Shown: positions 10,503 to 19,528 of the stretch, in pieces
Position numbering within the stretch: position 1 is the first letter of the stretch
Layout of the letters: the number at the start of each line of letters is the position of its first letter
Source of the DNA: Xanthobacter tagetidis
GTDB taxonomy: Bacteria; Pseudomonadota; Alphaproteobacteria; Rhizobiales; Xanthobacteraceae
Direction: 5' to 3'
Assembly: GCF_003667445.1 (NCBI RefSeq)
Contig: NZ_RCTF01000009.1
Coordinates: 149,364 to 213,363 of the forward strand
Length of the DNA: 64,000 nt
Made by a program: the position numbers and the translations under genes
The notes under the pieces: model-generated
Told to the model about the DNA's origin: nothing
The model's input: only the letters and a program-made list of their open reading frames with translations
Database searches by the model: none

Positions 10503-12005
10503 GTGGAGCGCCGCAGCGCCAAAGGGGGGATGAAGCAGGGGGACGGAGCCGGGACCGCCAAACGGAGCGCGAAAGCCTCCGGCGAGGCGGCCGAAGCCGA
10601 CCCCATGCCTCTCGAAGGCCATCCGGACCTCCGCGAGAAGAAGGACGCCGCAGGCCCCGCGTCGTCGCGCGGCAGCGTCGACCGGCTCCAGCCGCCGACC
10701 CGCTGCGCCGTGATCTCGCCGATCCTTTCCAAGCGCGCGACGCGCGGCGCCGGCGAGCGCCGCAGCCCGCAGGCGCGCCTCGACGAGGCGGTCGGCCTTG
10801 CGGCCGCCATCAGCCTCGACGTGGTCTATGCCGGCCTCGTGCCGCTGTCGGAAATCCGGCCCGCCACCTATCTCGGCACCGGCAAGGTGGAGGAGATCGC
10901 CGCCATCGTGAAGGCGGAGGCGGTGGACCTTGTCTTCTTCGACGCCGCGCTCACGCCGGTGCAGCAGCGCAACCTGGAAAAGGCCTGGTCCGCCAAGGTG
11001 GTAGACCGCACGGCATTGATTCTCGAAATCTTCGGCGAGCGCGCCCGCACCAAAGAGGGCGCGCTGCAGGTGGAGCTGGCCCACCTCAACTACCAGCGCT
11101 CGCGTCTGGTGCGCTCCTGGACCCATCTGGAGCGCCAGCGCGGCGGCTTCGGCTTCCTCGGCGGGCCGGGCGAGACCCAGATCGAGGCGGACCGCCGGCT
11201 GATCGGCGATCGCATCATCCGCATCGAGAAGGAGCTGGAGCAGGTCAAGCGCACGCGCGGCCTGCACCGGGCGAGCCGCAAGCGGGTGCCTTATCCCGTG
11301 GTGGCGCTGGTGGGCTACACCAATGCCGGCAAGTCCACTCTGTTCAACCGGCTCACCCGGGCCGAGGTGATGGCGCAGGACCTGCTGTTCGCCACCCTCG
11401 ACCCGACGCTGCGCGCGGTGGACCTGCCGCACGGCACGCGCATCATCCTGTCCGACACGGTGGGCTTCATCTCGGAGCTGCCGACCCAGCTCGTCGCCGC
11501 CTTCCGCGCCACGCTGGAAGAGGTGCTGGAGGCGGACCTGATCCTGCACGTGCGCGACATCTCCCATCCCGACACCGACGCCCAGGGCCAGGATGTCGAG
11601 GACGTGCTCGCCGACCTCGGCGTCGAGGCAACTCCCGGCGGCCGGGTGGTGGAGGTCTGGAACAAGATCGACCTCCTCTCCGGCGAGGAGCGCGAGGCGG
11701 TGGAGAACCAGTGCCGCCGCGCCGACGGGCTCGACGGGCCGGTGGCGGTCTCCGCTCTGACCGGCGAAGGAACCGACCACCTGCTCGGTCTGATGGAGCG
11801 CCGCATCACCGCCGGTCGGGTGACGCTCGCCGTCACGCTCGCCGCCGAGGACGGGGAGGGGCTCGGCTGGCTCTACCGCCACGGCGAGGTGATGGAGCGC
11901 TCCGCCGATGCCGACGGGGCGGTCCATGTCAGCCTGCGCATCGCGCCGGAGCGGGTGCGGCTGGTTGCGCGCAAGTTCGGCGCGAAGCGCGTCAAGGAAA
12001 TTTAG
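10503..12005 (+). CDS. hflX: Ribosome-associated GTPase HflX
   Basis: GTPase that binds and splits stalled ribosomes. 500 residues from GTG 10503, chosen because it lies 4 nt after hfq behind GGGGAGAAGG; ATG 10530 is an alternative. N-terminal HflX domain includes YLGTGKVEEI and the glycine-rich linker GGFGFLGGPGETQIEADRRLI. G domain has G1 GYTNAGKST, G3 DTVGF and G4 NKID. An open frame extends further 5' but overlaps hfq out of frame and is unlikely to be used. In many alphaproteobacteria mazG follows hflX; here mazG is about 30 kb away. Confidence 0.95.
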   Translation: MERRSAKGGMKQGDGAGTAKRSAKASGEAAEADPMPLEGHPDLREKKDAAGPASSRGSVDRLQPPTRCAVISPILSKRATRGAGERRSPQARLDEAVGLAAAISLDVVYAGLVPLSEIRPATYLGTGKVEEIAAIVKAEAVDLVFFDAALTPVQQRNLEKAWSAKVVDRTALILEIFGERARTKEGALQVELAHLNYQRSRLVRSWTHLERQRGGFGFLGGPGETQIEADRRLIGDRIIRIEKELEQVKRTRGLHRASRKRVPYPVVALVGYTNAGKSTLFNRLTRAEVMAQDLLFATLDPTLRAVDLPHGTRIILSDTVGFISELPTQLVAAFRATLEEVLEADLILHVRDISHPDTDAQGQDVEDVLADLGVEATPGGRVVEVWNKIDLLSGEEREAVENQCRRADGLDGPVAVSALTGEGTDHLLGLMERRITAGRVTLAVTLAAEDGEGLGWLYRHGEVMERSADADGAVHVSLRIAPERVRLVARKFGAKRVKEI

Positions 12006-12013
12006 CGGCGCGG

Positions 12014-12041
12014 CAGCGGCGGGAGCGTCCCGCCGTCGCTG
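12014..12041. terminator. Hairpin between convergent hflX and minus-strand gene
   Basis: GC-rich stem (CAGCG + GCGGGA pairing with TCCCGC + CGCTG, 3-nt bulge, loop GCG) lying in the short space between two convergent 3' ends. No clear T-tract, so termination efficiency is inferred only from position. Confidence 0.45.
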
Positions 12042-12048
12042 GGCCCGC

Positions 12049-12408
12049 TCAGAAGCTCGGCGTGTCGCCGTCGAGCGGGCTCCACTGGCCGTTATTGGTC
12101 GGGTCGCCGGGCGGGCCGGAGCCATAGCCGCCGGACAGATCCGGCGGGAACACGTAGTCGTTGTTCTCGCCCTTGCCGATGCTCACGTCCGGGCGAATGG
12201 CCGGACCCGGGCCGGGATCGAGATAATTGCCCTGGGGGATCACCGGGAGCTGGATCACCCGCGGCGTGATGGTGACCTGCGGGCGCGAGGACTGGGCCCA
12301 CGCCTCCACCGCCACCTGGGTGGCGAGGGCGGCGGCCAGCGCGCCCACCAGCGGCCACACCCGGTTCTGGCCGGGTCCAAATCCCAAGGGCAAGCGAAGG
12401 TCGATCAT
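12049..12408 (-). CDS. Hypothetical exported protein, Pro/Gly-rich
   Basis: 119 residues from the ATG giving MIDLRLPLGFGPG; an upstream ATG at 12468 would add 20 Arg-rich residues and is less likely. A hydrophobic segment WPLVGALAAALATQVAVEAW ends in a possible signal-peptidase site (EAWA-QS), followed by a low-complexity Pro/Gly/Asn-rich mature part with no recognised domain. The encoded part is probably periplasmic. Convergent with hflX. Function unknown. Confidence 0.6.
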   Translation of the reverse strand: MIDLRLPLGFGPGQNRVWPLVGALAAALATQVAVEAWAQSSRPQVTITPRVIQLPVIPQGNYLDPGPGPAIRPDVSIGKGENNDYVFPPDLSGGYGSGPPGDPTNNGQWSPLDGDTPSF

Positions 12409-12583
12409 TGCGGTGTCCCGGCCAGGCCGCCGCGGCGCGCCGCGCGGCATCTGACGCCTTAGAAGCACGTTCGCGCGAAGGTGTGAAGGCCCCGCCGCGC
12501 GATCGTGCGCGGCCTATGGCGCCGCCCCCGGACCCGCTAAGCTTGCGCCGGGCATGTGAATCGGGTCGGGCAGGAGCACAGAC

Positions 12584-13387
12584 ATGGGGCGGAACAGTTT
12601 TGGCCTAAGGCGCCGCGGCGCCGCATTGGGGCTGGTCGCTGCGTTCGCCATCGGCCTGCTGGCGACGCTGGCCGCCGGGGCTGCCGCCGCGGCGCCTGCC
12701 CGCATCATCCTGCTGCGCCACGGCGAGAAGCAGAATGCCTGGAAGCTGTGCCCGGTGGGCGTCCAGCGCTCCCAGGCGCTGAAGGCGCAGCATCTGGGCA
12801 AGGGCGCCGCCGACAGCCTGTTCCGCCCGGGCGAGACGCCCAAGGCGTTCTTCGCCATCACGCTCCACACGCTTGAGCTCATCACCCCGGCGGCGACCTC
12901 GTGGGGGCAGCCGGTCATCACCTATTCGGTGCTGCCCGAGGGCTCGCCTGCCGACTTCCGGGAGCAGCTCAACGTTCAGACGCGCAAGGCGGCGCAGGAC
13001 CTGCTCAACGACCCGCGCTGGGACGGGTCGACGGTGGTGGTCGCGTGGGAGCATGACCACATCGCCAAGGTCGTGCCCCCCGCCAAGGCGGGCAAGATGC
13101 CTGGTCCTGTGCCGGTGACGCTCTACGACCTCCTCGGCCTCGCGAAGTTCAAGGACGCCCCGGCCAACTGGCCGGACGAGACCTACGACTATTTCTGGAT
13201 CATCGACTTCGACCCGGCGACCAAGGCGCCGGCTTCATTCCGGATGGAGAAGCAGGTGTTCAGCGGCGCCTTCGCCGGCGTGCCGCAGAACGACTGGGGG
13301 GCCCCCAACGGACTGACGCCCGCCAGCAAGTGCCAGATGCCCAAGCCGAAAAAGAAGGCGGACAGGAAGGCCGGCGGCACGCAGTGA
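12584..13387 (+). CDS. Exported histidine-phosphatase-like protein
   Basis: 267 residues with an N-terminal signal sequence (RRRGAALGLVAAFAIGLLAT...AAAAP) and then RIILLRHGEK, the RHG motif of the histidine phosphatase superfamily. Other catalytic elements are less clear: VVVAWEHDHIAKVV may supply the second histidine region. The C-terminus is Lys/Pro-rich. Probably periplasmic; substrate unknown. It stands alone between a convergent pair and a minus-strand operon. Confidence 0.7.
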   Translation: MGRNSFGLRRRGAALGLVAAFAIGLLATLAAGAAAAAPARIILLRHGEKQNAWKLCPVGVQRSQALKAQHLGKGAADSLFRPGETPKAFFAITLHTLELITPAATSWGQPVITYSVLPEGSPADFREQLNVQTRKAAQDLLNDPRWDGSTVVVAWEHDHIAKVVPPAKAGKMPGPVPVTLYDLLGLAKFKDAPANWPDETYDYFWIIDFDPATKAPASFRMEKQVFSGAFAGVPQNDWGAPNGLTPASKCQMPKPKKKADRKAGGTQ

Positions 13388-13396
13388 GCCGCCGGC

Positions 13397-13873
13397 TCAG
13401 CGGCCGGCCCAACGCCCGATGAGGTGATCGAGCGAGATCGCCCCGGGCCCGCGCGCCACCACCAGCAGGAACAGCGCGGCCCAGGTGCCGTGCGTCGGCC
13501 AGGCGTCGGGATAGACGAACAGCTGGATCACCGCCGTCATGCCGAGCAGCGCCAAGGCCGAAAGCCGGCTGGCGAGGCCCAGCACCAGCAGAGCAGGAAA
13601 GACGTGCTCGGCGGCCGCCGCCAGGTGCGCCCCGATCGCCGGGTCGATCAGCGGCAGGCGGTATTCTTCCTGGAACAGGTAGACCGCATTCTCGGAAACG
13701 CGCCAGTTCGCATCGAGCTTGGTCTGGCCCGACTGCCAGAACACCGCCGCGGGGAACACCCGCGCGGCGAGGCCGAGGACGGCATAGGGGATATGTTCGC
13801 CCAGAAGGACGAGGCGGCGCAGCCGGCACAGCAAATGGAGTGCCGGACGATCGGCGATGGCATGGTCGGTCAT
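13397..13873 (-). CDS. DoxX-family membrane protein of the bufferin operon
   Basis: 158 residues from ATG 13873, which overlaps the end of bufC by 4 nt (ATGA). Four hydrophobic spans and the DoxX-like motif RVFPAAVFWQSGQTKLD. DoxX proteins often accompany bufA-bufB-bufC loci, where they are proposed to act in redox or membrane steps of bufferin maturation; that role is inference from context. Last gene of the operon at 15823-13397. Confidence 0.85.
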   Translation of the reverse strand: MTDHAIADRPALHLLCRLRRLVLLGEHIPYAVLGLAARVFPAAVFWQSGQTKLDANWRVSENAVYLFQEEYRLPLIDPAIGAHLAAAAEHVFPALLVLGLASRLSALALLGMTAVIQLFVYPDAWPTHGTWAALFLLVVARGPGAISLDHLIGRWAGR

Positions 13874-14643
13874 GGCTGGACCTCCGGGGCGCAGAAGGCG
13901 CCGGCCTGTGCCAGCGCCGCGAGGATGAGGGAAAGGTCGGCACCGGGCACGTCCAGCGCGGCCGCCGCGGCGGCAGCAGGGCCGACCTCCAGCGTTTCGA
14001 GGAAAGCGGCGGCGCCCGGCGGCAGCAGCACCGCGGACACCTCCAAACCCGGCCGGGCGACGAGGATCTCCTGGCCGCTCCAGTCTTCCACCGCGGCCAG
14101 TTCCACGTGGCCGGTGTTCATGCGCCACAGCGTCAGAACCGGCCATTGCGAGCGCAGCAGGAACGCCGCCGGATGGCGCCGTAGCGCGATCGCTCCCGAT
14201 GCCAGCGCCGGCAGATGGTCGTGGGCCAGCGGCAGTGCGTCGGCGGCGTGGAAGGCCTCCAGCACCAGAGCCTCAAGGCGTGCCACATCCGGCAGATAGG
14301 GCAGCCCGGCGGCCGGCGGAAAGCCGGCGAGGAAATCAGCGAAGGGGCCGCCGAAGCGTGCCATCACCGGCCCGCGCGGCGGATGGGCGGCAATGAACAG
14401 GCGCGCCGTGGCGCGGAAGAATTCGTCGCCGACGATAGCCGCGACGGCCGGATACTTCGCTTCGAGCGCGCCGATCAGCGAGGCCACCACATTGTTGCGG
14501 TAGACCGAAAAGCGCCGTTCCGGCCGCTCGCCTGCGGGGCAGCGGATGAAGCCGGGCACCGGCTGCCCGGCGTCGAGGCAGGCGGCAGCGAAGGCGGCGT
14601 CGGCCGGCGCGGGGAGGACAGGGGTCGCCATGGCGCGCCTCAT
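13870..14643 (-). CDS. bufC: BufC-like DUF2063 (HvfC) partner protein
   Basis: 257 residues from ATG 14643, overlapping the bufB stop (ATGA); MATPVLP at 14631 is an alternative start. The N-terminal half carries the DUF2063/HvfC signature with [34 protein letters not shown]. In the bufferin and methanobactin systems this family partners the DUF692 enzyme, binding the precursor peptide to allow cysteine modification. Start overlap, order and downstream doxX all support a single operon. Confidence 0.88.
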   Translation of the reverse strand: MRRAMATPVLPAPADAAFAAACLDAGQPVPGFIRCPAGERPERRFSVYRNNVVASLIGALEAKYPAVAAIVGDEFFRATARLFIAAHPPRGPVMARFGGPFADFLAGFPPAAGLPYLPDVARLEALVLEAFHAADALPLAHDHLPALASGAIALRRHPAAFLLRSQWPVLTLWRMNTGHVELAAVEDWSGQEILVARPGLEVSAVLLPPGAAAFLETLEVGPAAAAAAALDVPGADLSLILAALAQAGAFCAPEVQP

Positions 14644-15491
14644 GCCGCGATGCGGCGGGCAGAATCGAGAAGGCGCCCGGCGCGCTCCGCCTCGGCGCGC
14701 AGCACCGGCCATGCAGGCACGTCATTGTCCCACTCGACGAGGCTCGGCACCGGCCCGATGCGCCGGATGACCTCGGCGAACAGCGCCCACACCGGGTCCG
14801 CCACCGGCGCACCGTGATCGTCGATCAGCAGAGGCGTTTGCGCGCCGTCCTCGGCTTCAGCGTGGCCGCCGAGATGGATTTCGCCCACGAGGTGGAGCGG
14901 AAAGGCATCGAGATAGGCCGTCGCGTCGGTGCCGTGGTTCACGGCCGAGACGAACACGTTGTTCACGTCCAGCAGCAGGCCGCAGCCGGTGCGGCGGGCG
15001 ATCTCGTTCAGGAATTCGGCCTCGGGGATCGTGCTCTCGGCAAAGGTCACGTAGGTGGCCGGGTTCTCCAGCAGAAGCCGCCGGCCGAGCGCCTCCTGAA
15101 CCTCGGCCACGTGCTGCGCCACCACCGCGAGGCGCGCCTCGGTGTAGGGCAAGGGCAGAAGGTCGTTGAGATAGACCCCGTCATGGGTCGCCCAGGCGAG
15201 ATGCTCGGAGAAGCTCTCCGGCTGGTACCGGTCGCACACCGCCTTGACCCGCGCGAGGTGCTCCGTATCGAGCGGCGCGAGACCGCCGATGCCGAGCCCG
15301 ACGCCGTGGACCGAGAGCGCATAGTCCGCGCGCAGGGCCGCAAGCTGGGCGTGGGGCAGCCCGCCGGCGCCCATATAATTCTCCGCATGCACCTCGAAAA
15401 AGGCGAGCGGCTGCCGCGCCGCGGCGATCTCGGCGAAATGCTGCGGCTTGAAGCCGACGCCGGCGCCGGCCGGCAGGGACGTCCTGGTCAT
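14640..15491 (-). CDS. bufB: BufB-like DUF692 multinuclear iron oxidase
   Basis: 283 residues of the DUF692 (MbnB/BufB) TIM-barrel family, iron-dependent enzymes that convert cysteines of a precursor peptide into oxygenated heterocycles. Metal-ligand-like segments: [34 protein letters not shown] and LVEWDND. Two adjacent ATGs exist (15494 and 15491); GGAGGG lies 5 nt from the second, which is used here. The open frame runs upstream through the bufA region out of register and is not coding there. It sits between bufA and bufC. Confidence 0.9.
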   Translation of the reverse strand: MTRTSLPAGAGVGFKPQHFAEIAAARQPLAFFEVHAENYMGAGGLPHAQLAALRADYALSVHGVGLGIGGLAPLDTEHLARVKAVCDRYQPESFSEHLAWATHDGVYLNDLLPLPYTEARLAVVAQHVAEVQEALGRRLLLENPATYVTFAESTIPEAEFLNEIARRTGCGLLLDVNNVFVSAVNHGTDATAYLDAFPLHLVGEIHLGGHAEAEDGAQTPLLIDDHGAPVADPVWALFAEVIRRIGPVPSLVEWDNDVPAWPVLRAEAERAGRLLDSARRIAA

Positions 15492-15544
15492 CATTCCCTC
15501 CGAAAGCGAGGGGCGGGAGCGCCGCGGCGCCCCCGCCGCGTGCG

Positions 15545-15823
15545 TCAGGACTTGATGGGCATGAGCGAGCCCATGCCGGACGGCGTCTTCATGGTCATGC
15601 AGGTGCCCTTGGGCACGAGCTTCCAGGCGTTGCCCTGATAGTCCACCTTGGAGGTGCCGGCGCAGGTGGTGCCGGGGCCGGCGGCGCAGTCGTTCTGGCC
15701 CTTGAGGGCGACGCCGAAGCACTTCTCCTTGCCGGCATTGGCGTCCTGCGCGAACGCCGGCGTGGCGGCGCCGAGCGCGACGGCGAGGGCACCGAGAACG
15801 GCGAGGTCGAGGGCGGTCTTCAT
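15545..15823 (-). CDS. bufA1: BufA1-type bufferin precursor (DUF2282)
   Basis: 92-residue precursor of a ribosomally made copper-binding peptide of the bufferin family. Signal peptide at about 1-25 (ends TPAFAQ). Mature part has four cysteines at 35, 46, 54 and 75 in the pattern [24 protein letters not shown] and PKGTCM, the DUF2282 signature. Start ATG 15823 follows GGAGA. First gene of bufA-bufB-bufC-doxX and 44 nt or so downstream of a predicted ECF promoter. Family identity is strong; copper as ligand is taken from characterised relatives. Confidence 0.9.
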   Translation of the reverse strand: MKTALDLAVLGALAVALGAATPAFAQDANAGKEKCFGVALKGQNDCAAGPGTTCAGTSKVDYQGNAWKLVPKGTCMTMKTPSGMGSLMPIKS

Positions 15824-15875
15824 GGCTGGTCTCCGTTGCGGATCGGCCGACCGAGGGGGCGGCCATGACGGGGAG

Positions 15876-15901
15876 TTCGCCGATCGCCGGCGCGTCGTTA
15901 C
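15876..15901 (-). promoter_or_regulatory. Predicted ECF (SigF-type) promoter of bufA operon
   Basis: On the minus strand GTAACG (15901-15896), 16 nt, then CGAA (15879-15876). The same two boxes with the same spacing occur on the plus strand at 15971-15996 facing the sigma-factor gene. The motif matches, as I recall it, the SigF promoter described in Caulobacter (GTAACC-N16-CGAA). It lies about 50 nt upstream of the bufA ATG. Confidence 0.8.
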
Positions 15902-15970
15902 GCCGCTCACGCGTTCGTGTGAGGCGCCGGTCACGAGGCCGTGATCAGGTGCGGAATCTTCGTGAGGCGC

Positions 15971-15996
15971 GTAACGAAGGCGCCCCGTCGCGCGAA
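15971..15996 (+). promoter_or_regulatory. Predicted ECF (SigF-type) promoter, autoregulatory
   Basis: GTAACG (15971-15976), 16-nt spacer, CGAA (15993-15996), 26 nt before the sigma-factor ATG. It is the exact counterpart of the divergent copy ahead of bufA, suggesting that the sigma factor transcribes its own gene as well as the bufferin operon. Confidence 0.78.
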
Positions 15997-16022
15997 GACG
16001 TCAGACGTAGACTCAAGGCTCC

Positions 16023-16565
16023 ATGAACGAGACCTGGACGATGCTTATGCGGTCCGCCCTCGACGGGGACGGTGCCGCCTATCGCGAACTGCTGAGCGCA
16101 CTTGCCCCCGCGCTCAGGGCGTTCGCGCGCCGGATTCTGCTCGCCGCGGGGCGGGATGCGGGCGATGCGGAGGACGTGGTTCAGGAGACGCTGCTGGCGC
16201 TCCACCTCAAGCGCCAGACCTGGGACCCGGCGACGCCTCTCGCGCCCTGGATCTGGGCCATCGCCCGGCACAAGGCGGTGGATGTCCTGCGTCGCTCGGG
16301 CCGGCGCGCCGAGGTGCCGATCGACGGCCTGGAAGATTTCCTGGCCGATGCCGAAGCCGAGGCCGAGCCGGAGGCGCTCTCAAGCCGCGATGCCGGCCGC
16401 ATGGTCGCCAGCCTCAACGGCCGCGAGCGCGACGTGGTGGAGGCGGTGTGCCTGTCGGGGGCGAGTGTGAAGGAAACCGGTGCCCGGCTCGCCATGAGCG
16501 AGGGGGCGGTGCGGGTGGCTCTGCACCGGGCGCTGAAGCGCCTCGCCGCGGCCCACGGAGGTTGA
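16023..16565 (+). CDS. sigF: ECF RNA polymerase sigma factor, SigF-like
   Basis: 180 residues with sigma region 2 (AFARRILLAAGRDAGDAEDVVQETLLALH, then PWIWAIARHKAVDVLRR) and region 4 (LNGRERDVVEAVCLSGASVKETGARLAMSEGAVRVALHRALKRL). ATG 16023 follows AAGG. It is 4 nt upstream of an NrsF-like anti-sigma gene and divergent from bufABC, the arrangement of the Caulobacter SigF-NrsF copper/heavy-metal response. Regulation by release from NrsF is inferred from that family. Confidence 0.92.
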   Translation: MNETWTMLMRSALDGDGAAYRELLSALAPALRAFARRILLAAGRDAGDAEDVVQETLLALHLKRQTWDPATPLAPWIWAIARHKAVDVLRRSGRRAEVPIDGLEDFLADAEAEAEPEALSSRDAGRMVASLNGRERDVVEAVCLSGASVKETGARLAMSEGAVRVALHRALKRLAAAHGG

Positions 16566-16569
16566 AGCC

Positions 16570-17241
16570 ATGACACCTGTTTCCGCCGAGCGCGAGCGCG
16601 CGGACACCGAGGCGCTGATCGCGCTCATCGCCGCCGACGCCGCTCCGCGCGGCCCCTCGCTGCGCGCCAGCCTGCTGCTGGCGCTCGGCGCGGCCGTGCT
16701 GGTGGCTGCGGGCGTCATGCAATGGGCGCTCGGCATGCGGGGCGATGCTGCCGCCGCCTTCCTGTCCTCGGCACGCTTCGTCTTCAAGTTCGCGGTTACG
16801 GCGGCGCTTGCCGTGGCGGCGGCCCACCTCGCGCTCGCCATGAGCCGGCCGGGCGCGCGCGTCGCCGGTGCGGCGGCGTGGCTCGCCGTTCCCGCTCTCC
16901 TCATCGCGGGGGCGGTGGCGCTGGAGCTGCTTGCGGTGCCCGAGCCGGCCTGGAGTGCGCGGATGGTGGGCAGCAACTGGCTGGTGTGCCTGACCTATGG
17001 CCCGCTGATCTCGCTCGGTCCGCTGGGACTGCTGCTGCTCGCTTTGCGGCGCGGCGCCCCCGCCGTGCCCTGGCGGGCCGGCCTGGCGGCGGGGCTCGCC
17101 GCGGGCGGCATCGGCACCTTCTTCTATGCCGCGCACTGCCCGGACGATTCCCCGCTGTTCGTGGCCGTCTGGTATTCGCTGGTGGTGGCGATAATGGGCG
17201 CGCTCGGTGCGCTGATCGGCAGCCGCGTGCTGCGCTGGTAG
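16570..17241 (+). CDS. nrsF: NrsF-like (DUF1109) transmembrane anti-sigma factor
   Basis: 223 residues with six hydrophobic spans, matching DUF1109/NrsF. The two cysteines thought to sense metals in NrsF are present: C140 in NWLVCLTYGPL and C190 in YAAHCPDDSPL. It starts 4 nt after the sigma-factor stop. Expected to sequester the ECF factor at the inner membrane until metal or oxidant acts on the cysteines; this is by analogy with Caulobacter NrsF. Confidence 0.9.
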   Translation: MTPVSAERERADTEALIALIAADAAPRGPSLRASLLLALGAAVLVAAGVMQWALGMRGDAAAAFLSSARFVFKFAVTAALAVAAAHLALAMSRPGARVAGAAAWLAVPALLIAGAVALELLAVPEPAWSARMVGSNWLVCLTYGPLISLGPLGLLLLALRRGAPAVPWRAGLAAGLAAGGIGTFFYAAHCPDDSPLFVAVWYSLVVAIMGALGALIGSRVLRW

Positions 17242-17250
17242 CGCGCCGCA

Positions 17251-18147
17251 TCAGGCGCCGGGCTTGGCGCCGCCGCGTACCAAGGCCAGCAGCGCCTGCT
17301 CGGCCTTCGACTGGTAGCGGTCCGCATGACGCAGGACGTAGAATCGCCGTTGGGGGAAGGTGAGGGGGATCTGCCTGAGCGCCCCGGCCGCGAGGCCCGC
17401 CGCGGCGGCGAGTTCCGAGATCACGGTCGCCCCCGCGCCGGCCGCCACCGCGCTGATGACCGCCTCGTTCGACGGCAGCTTCAGCGCCACCTTCAGCAGC
17501 GCCGGATCGATGCCGTGGGCCGCGAGCCCCTCCTCGAACACCTGCCGCGTGCCCGAGCCCTCCTCGCGCAGCACGAACGGCACGTCGAGAATGTACTGTG
17601 CCCGCACCTGGCCGTGGCCGAACGGGTGGTCGCGCGCCACCACCATCACCAGCCGGTCGCCGGGCACGGCGATCTTGGCGAGCAGCAGCGCATCGACCGC
17701 GCCCTCGACGAAGCCAAGGTCGGCCTCGCCCTCGGTGACGGCCGCCGTCACTTGCGTGCTGTTGCCGATGGCCACTTCGAGCGCGATCTCGGGATAGAGC
17801 GCATGGAAGCGGTGGAGCAGGGGGCCGAGCCAGTAATTGGCGATGGTCTGGCTGGCGTGGAGCCGCAGCCGTCCGCGCCGCAGGCCCGAGACGTCGGCGA
17901 GCACGGTTTCCGCCACCGTTACCCGGTCGAGGATGGCGCGCGCCTCCGGCAGGAAGGCGCGCCCCGCGGCGGTCAGCTCGATGCGCCGCCCGACCCGGTG
18001 GAACAGCGGCACGCCGCAGGTCGCCTCCAGCGCCGCCACCGAGGCGGACACGGCCGACTGCGTCATGTGGAGGCGCTGGGCGGCACGGGTCATGTGCAGC
18101 AGGTCGGCGACGGTCGCGAAGACCCGCAATTGCTCCAGCGTCATCAC
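17251..18147 (-). CDS. LysR-family transcriptional regulator (CysB/YeiE-like)
   Basis: 298 residues. N-terminal winged HTH (MTLEQLRVFATVADLLHMTRAAQRLHMTQSAVSASVAALE) and C-terminal periplasmic-binding-like effector domain (ASQTIANYWLGPLLHRFHALYPEIALEV). It lies 9 nt downstream of the YeiH gene on the same strand and probably regulates it, as LysR-YeiH pairs are common in sulfur/sulfonate metabolism. Effector unknown. Confidence 0.9.
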   Translation of the reverse strand: MMTLEQLRVFATVADLLHMTRAAQRLHMTQSAVSASVAALEATCGVPLFHRVGRRIELTAAGRAFLPEARAILDRVTVAETVLADVSGLRRGRLRLHASQTIANYWLGPLLHRFHALYPEIALEVAIGNSTQVTAAVTEGEADLGFVEGAVDALLLAKIAVPGDRLVMVVARDHPFGHGQVRAQYILDVPFVLREEGSGTRQVFEEGLAAHGIDPALLKVALKLPSNEAVISAVAAGAGATVISELAAAAGLAAGALRQIPLTFPQRRFYVLRHADRYQSKAEQALLALVRGGAKPGA

Positions 18148-18156
18148 CGCTTGGGA

Positions 18157-19221
18157 TCACCCCGTGAAGAAAGCCGCGATGAGGATAAAGCTCACAGCCG
18201 AGATGAAAAGCCACGCCGCCGCGCCGAGCGCAAGCGGGCGCAGGCCCTTCAGGCGCAGCTTGGCCACATCGGTCTCCAGCCCCATGGCGCCGAGCGCCAC
18301 CGCCAGAAGGAAAGTGGTGGTGGTGACGATGGCGGGCCGCGCCTCGTCCGGCACGAGGCCGGCGCTGTTCACCAGCACCATGGCGATGAAGCCGAACACG
18401 AACCAGGGCAAAGGCACGCTGGCCGAATTGGCCGCGCCGCCGTCCCGGCGCGCCTGGCGCAAGGCGGCGAGGCCGAGGCCGATCACCAGCGGGCCGAGCA
18501 GCATCACGCGCGACAGCTTCGCCACGGTGCCGAACTCGCCGGCCGGCTGGCCGCCCTGGAATGCGGCGGCCACCACCTGCGCCACCTCGTGGATGGAGGC
18601 GCCGGTCCACAGGCCATAGGCGTGGGCGTCGAATCCGGTCAGCGGCAGAAGCACGGGCGCCAGCAGCATGGAGAGCGAGCCGAATACGGTGACGCAGGCC
18701 ACCGCATAGGCGACATCCTCGTCAGCGGCCCGCGTCACCGTATTGGTTGCGATCACCGCCGAGGCGCCGCAGATGGAGGTGCCGGCGGCGATCAGCTCCG
18801 CGAGCTTCGCCTCGACGCCCATCAGCCGGCCCATCCAGCGGGTCGCGAAGAAGGTGGCGAACAGCGTCGCGGCGATGATGGCGAAGCCGGTCGCCCCCAC
18901 CATGCGGACCTGCGCGAAGGTGAGCTGGAGCCCCAGCAGAACGATGGCGAAGCGCAGGATGCGGCGCAGGCAGAACTTCACTCCCGCCTTCGCGGCAGGG
19001 GGCGTGCCGACGAGGTTGTGAAACGCCATGCCGATGACGATGGCGATGACGAGCGGGCTCAGCGCAGACAGGCCCGGCAGAAGCCGCGCGAGATAGGCCG
19101 CGCCGGCTATGGCGATGCCCAGCAGAAGGCCGGGGACGATGTTCGTGCCGTCGCGCCGGCCGAGCCGGTCGAGGGACAGCTTCTTGCGCGGGCTGGCGGG
19201 GATGAGGGTCGTTTCGGCCAT
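18157..19221 (-). CDS. YeiH-family (UPF0324) putative sulfate/anion exporter
   Basis: 354 residues from ATG 19221, chosen for AAGGAG 8 nt upstream. About 10 membrane spans and the UPF0324 signature segments [38 protein letters not shown] and [14 protein letters not shown]. The family includes the TauZ-type putative sulfate exporters, but substrate is inferred. First gene of a two-gene unit with the LysR regulator. Confidence 0.88.
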   Translation of the reverse strand: MAETTLIPASPRKKLSLDRLGRRDGTNIVPGLLLGIAIAGAAYLARLLPGLSALSPLVIAIVIGMAFHNLVGTPPAAKAGVKFCLRRILRFAIVLLGLQLTFAQVRMVGATGFAIIAATLFATFFATRWMGRLMGVEAKLAELIAAGTSICGASAVIATNTVTRAADEDVAYAVACVTVFGSLSMLLAPVLLPLTGFDAHAYGLWTGASIHEVAQVVAAAFQGGQPAGEFGTVAKLSRVMLLGPLVIGLGLAALRQARRDGGAANSASVPLPWFVFGFIAMVLVNSAGLVPDEARPAIVTTTTFLLAVALGAMGLETDVAKLRLKGLRPLALGAAAWLFISAVSFILIAAFFTG

Positions 19222-19528
19222 GGTCGGTGCTCCTTGGGGCCGGACCATCGCCGCAGCGAATCAATCAATCAATCGAGTTGTTTTTCTAAAAACAATCATG
19301 ATTATCGATTGATCGCGATCGCAGCCGCCGTGCACGTCCGGCGTCGGCACGAGGCAATCCATGCGCCGGACAGCGTGGCGCGTGCGCATGCGTGCCGCGT
19401 GCAGAACTGCATTCAGAATGCGGTTCATTCAGGCGCCATCCGTCCGTTGATGAGCCGGCATCGCCGCGTTATGGCTTGAAGCGGTCGAGGACAGGCCGCT
19501 CTCGGCGGTCGCAGGCGAGGTGGCTTTG
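19222..19528. promoter_or_regulatory. Divergent yeiH/gntR control region with two palindromes
   Basis: AT-richer than its surroundings. It holds a perfect 8-bp-arm palindrome TTGTTTTT-CT-AAAAACAA (19278-19295), a run of AATC repeats just before it (about 19258-19274), and a near-perfect palindrome GAACTGCATTC-A-GAATGCGGTTC (19404-19426). The first lies about 57-75 nt upstream of yeiH and suits a LysR-type operator; the second is about 100 nt upstream of gntR and suits a GntR operator. Both assignments are inference. Confidence 0.5.
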
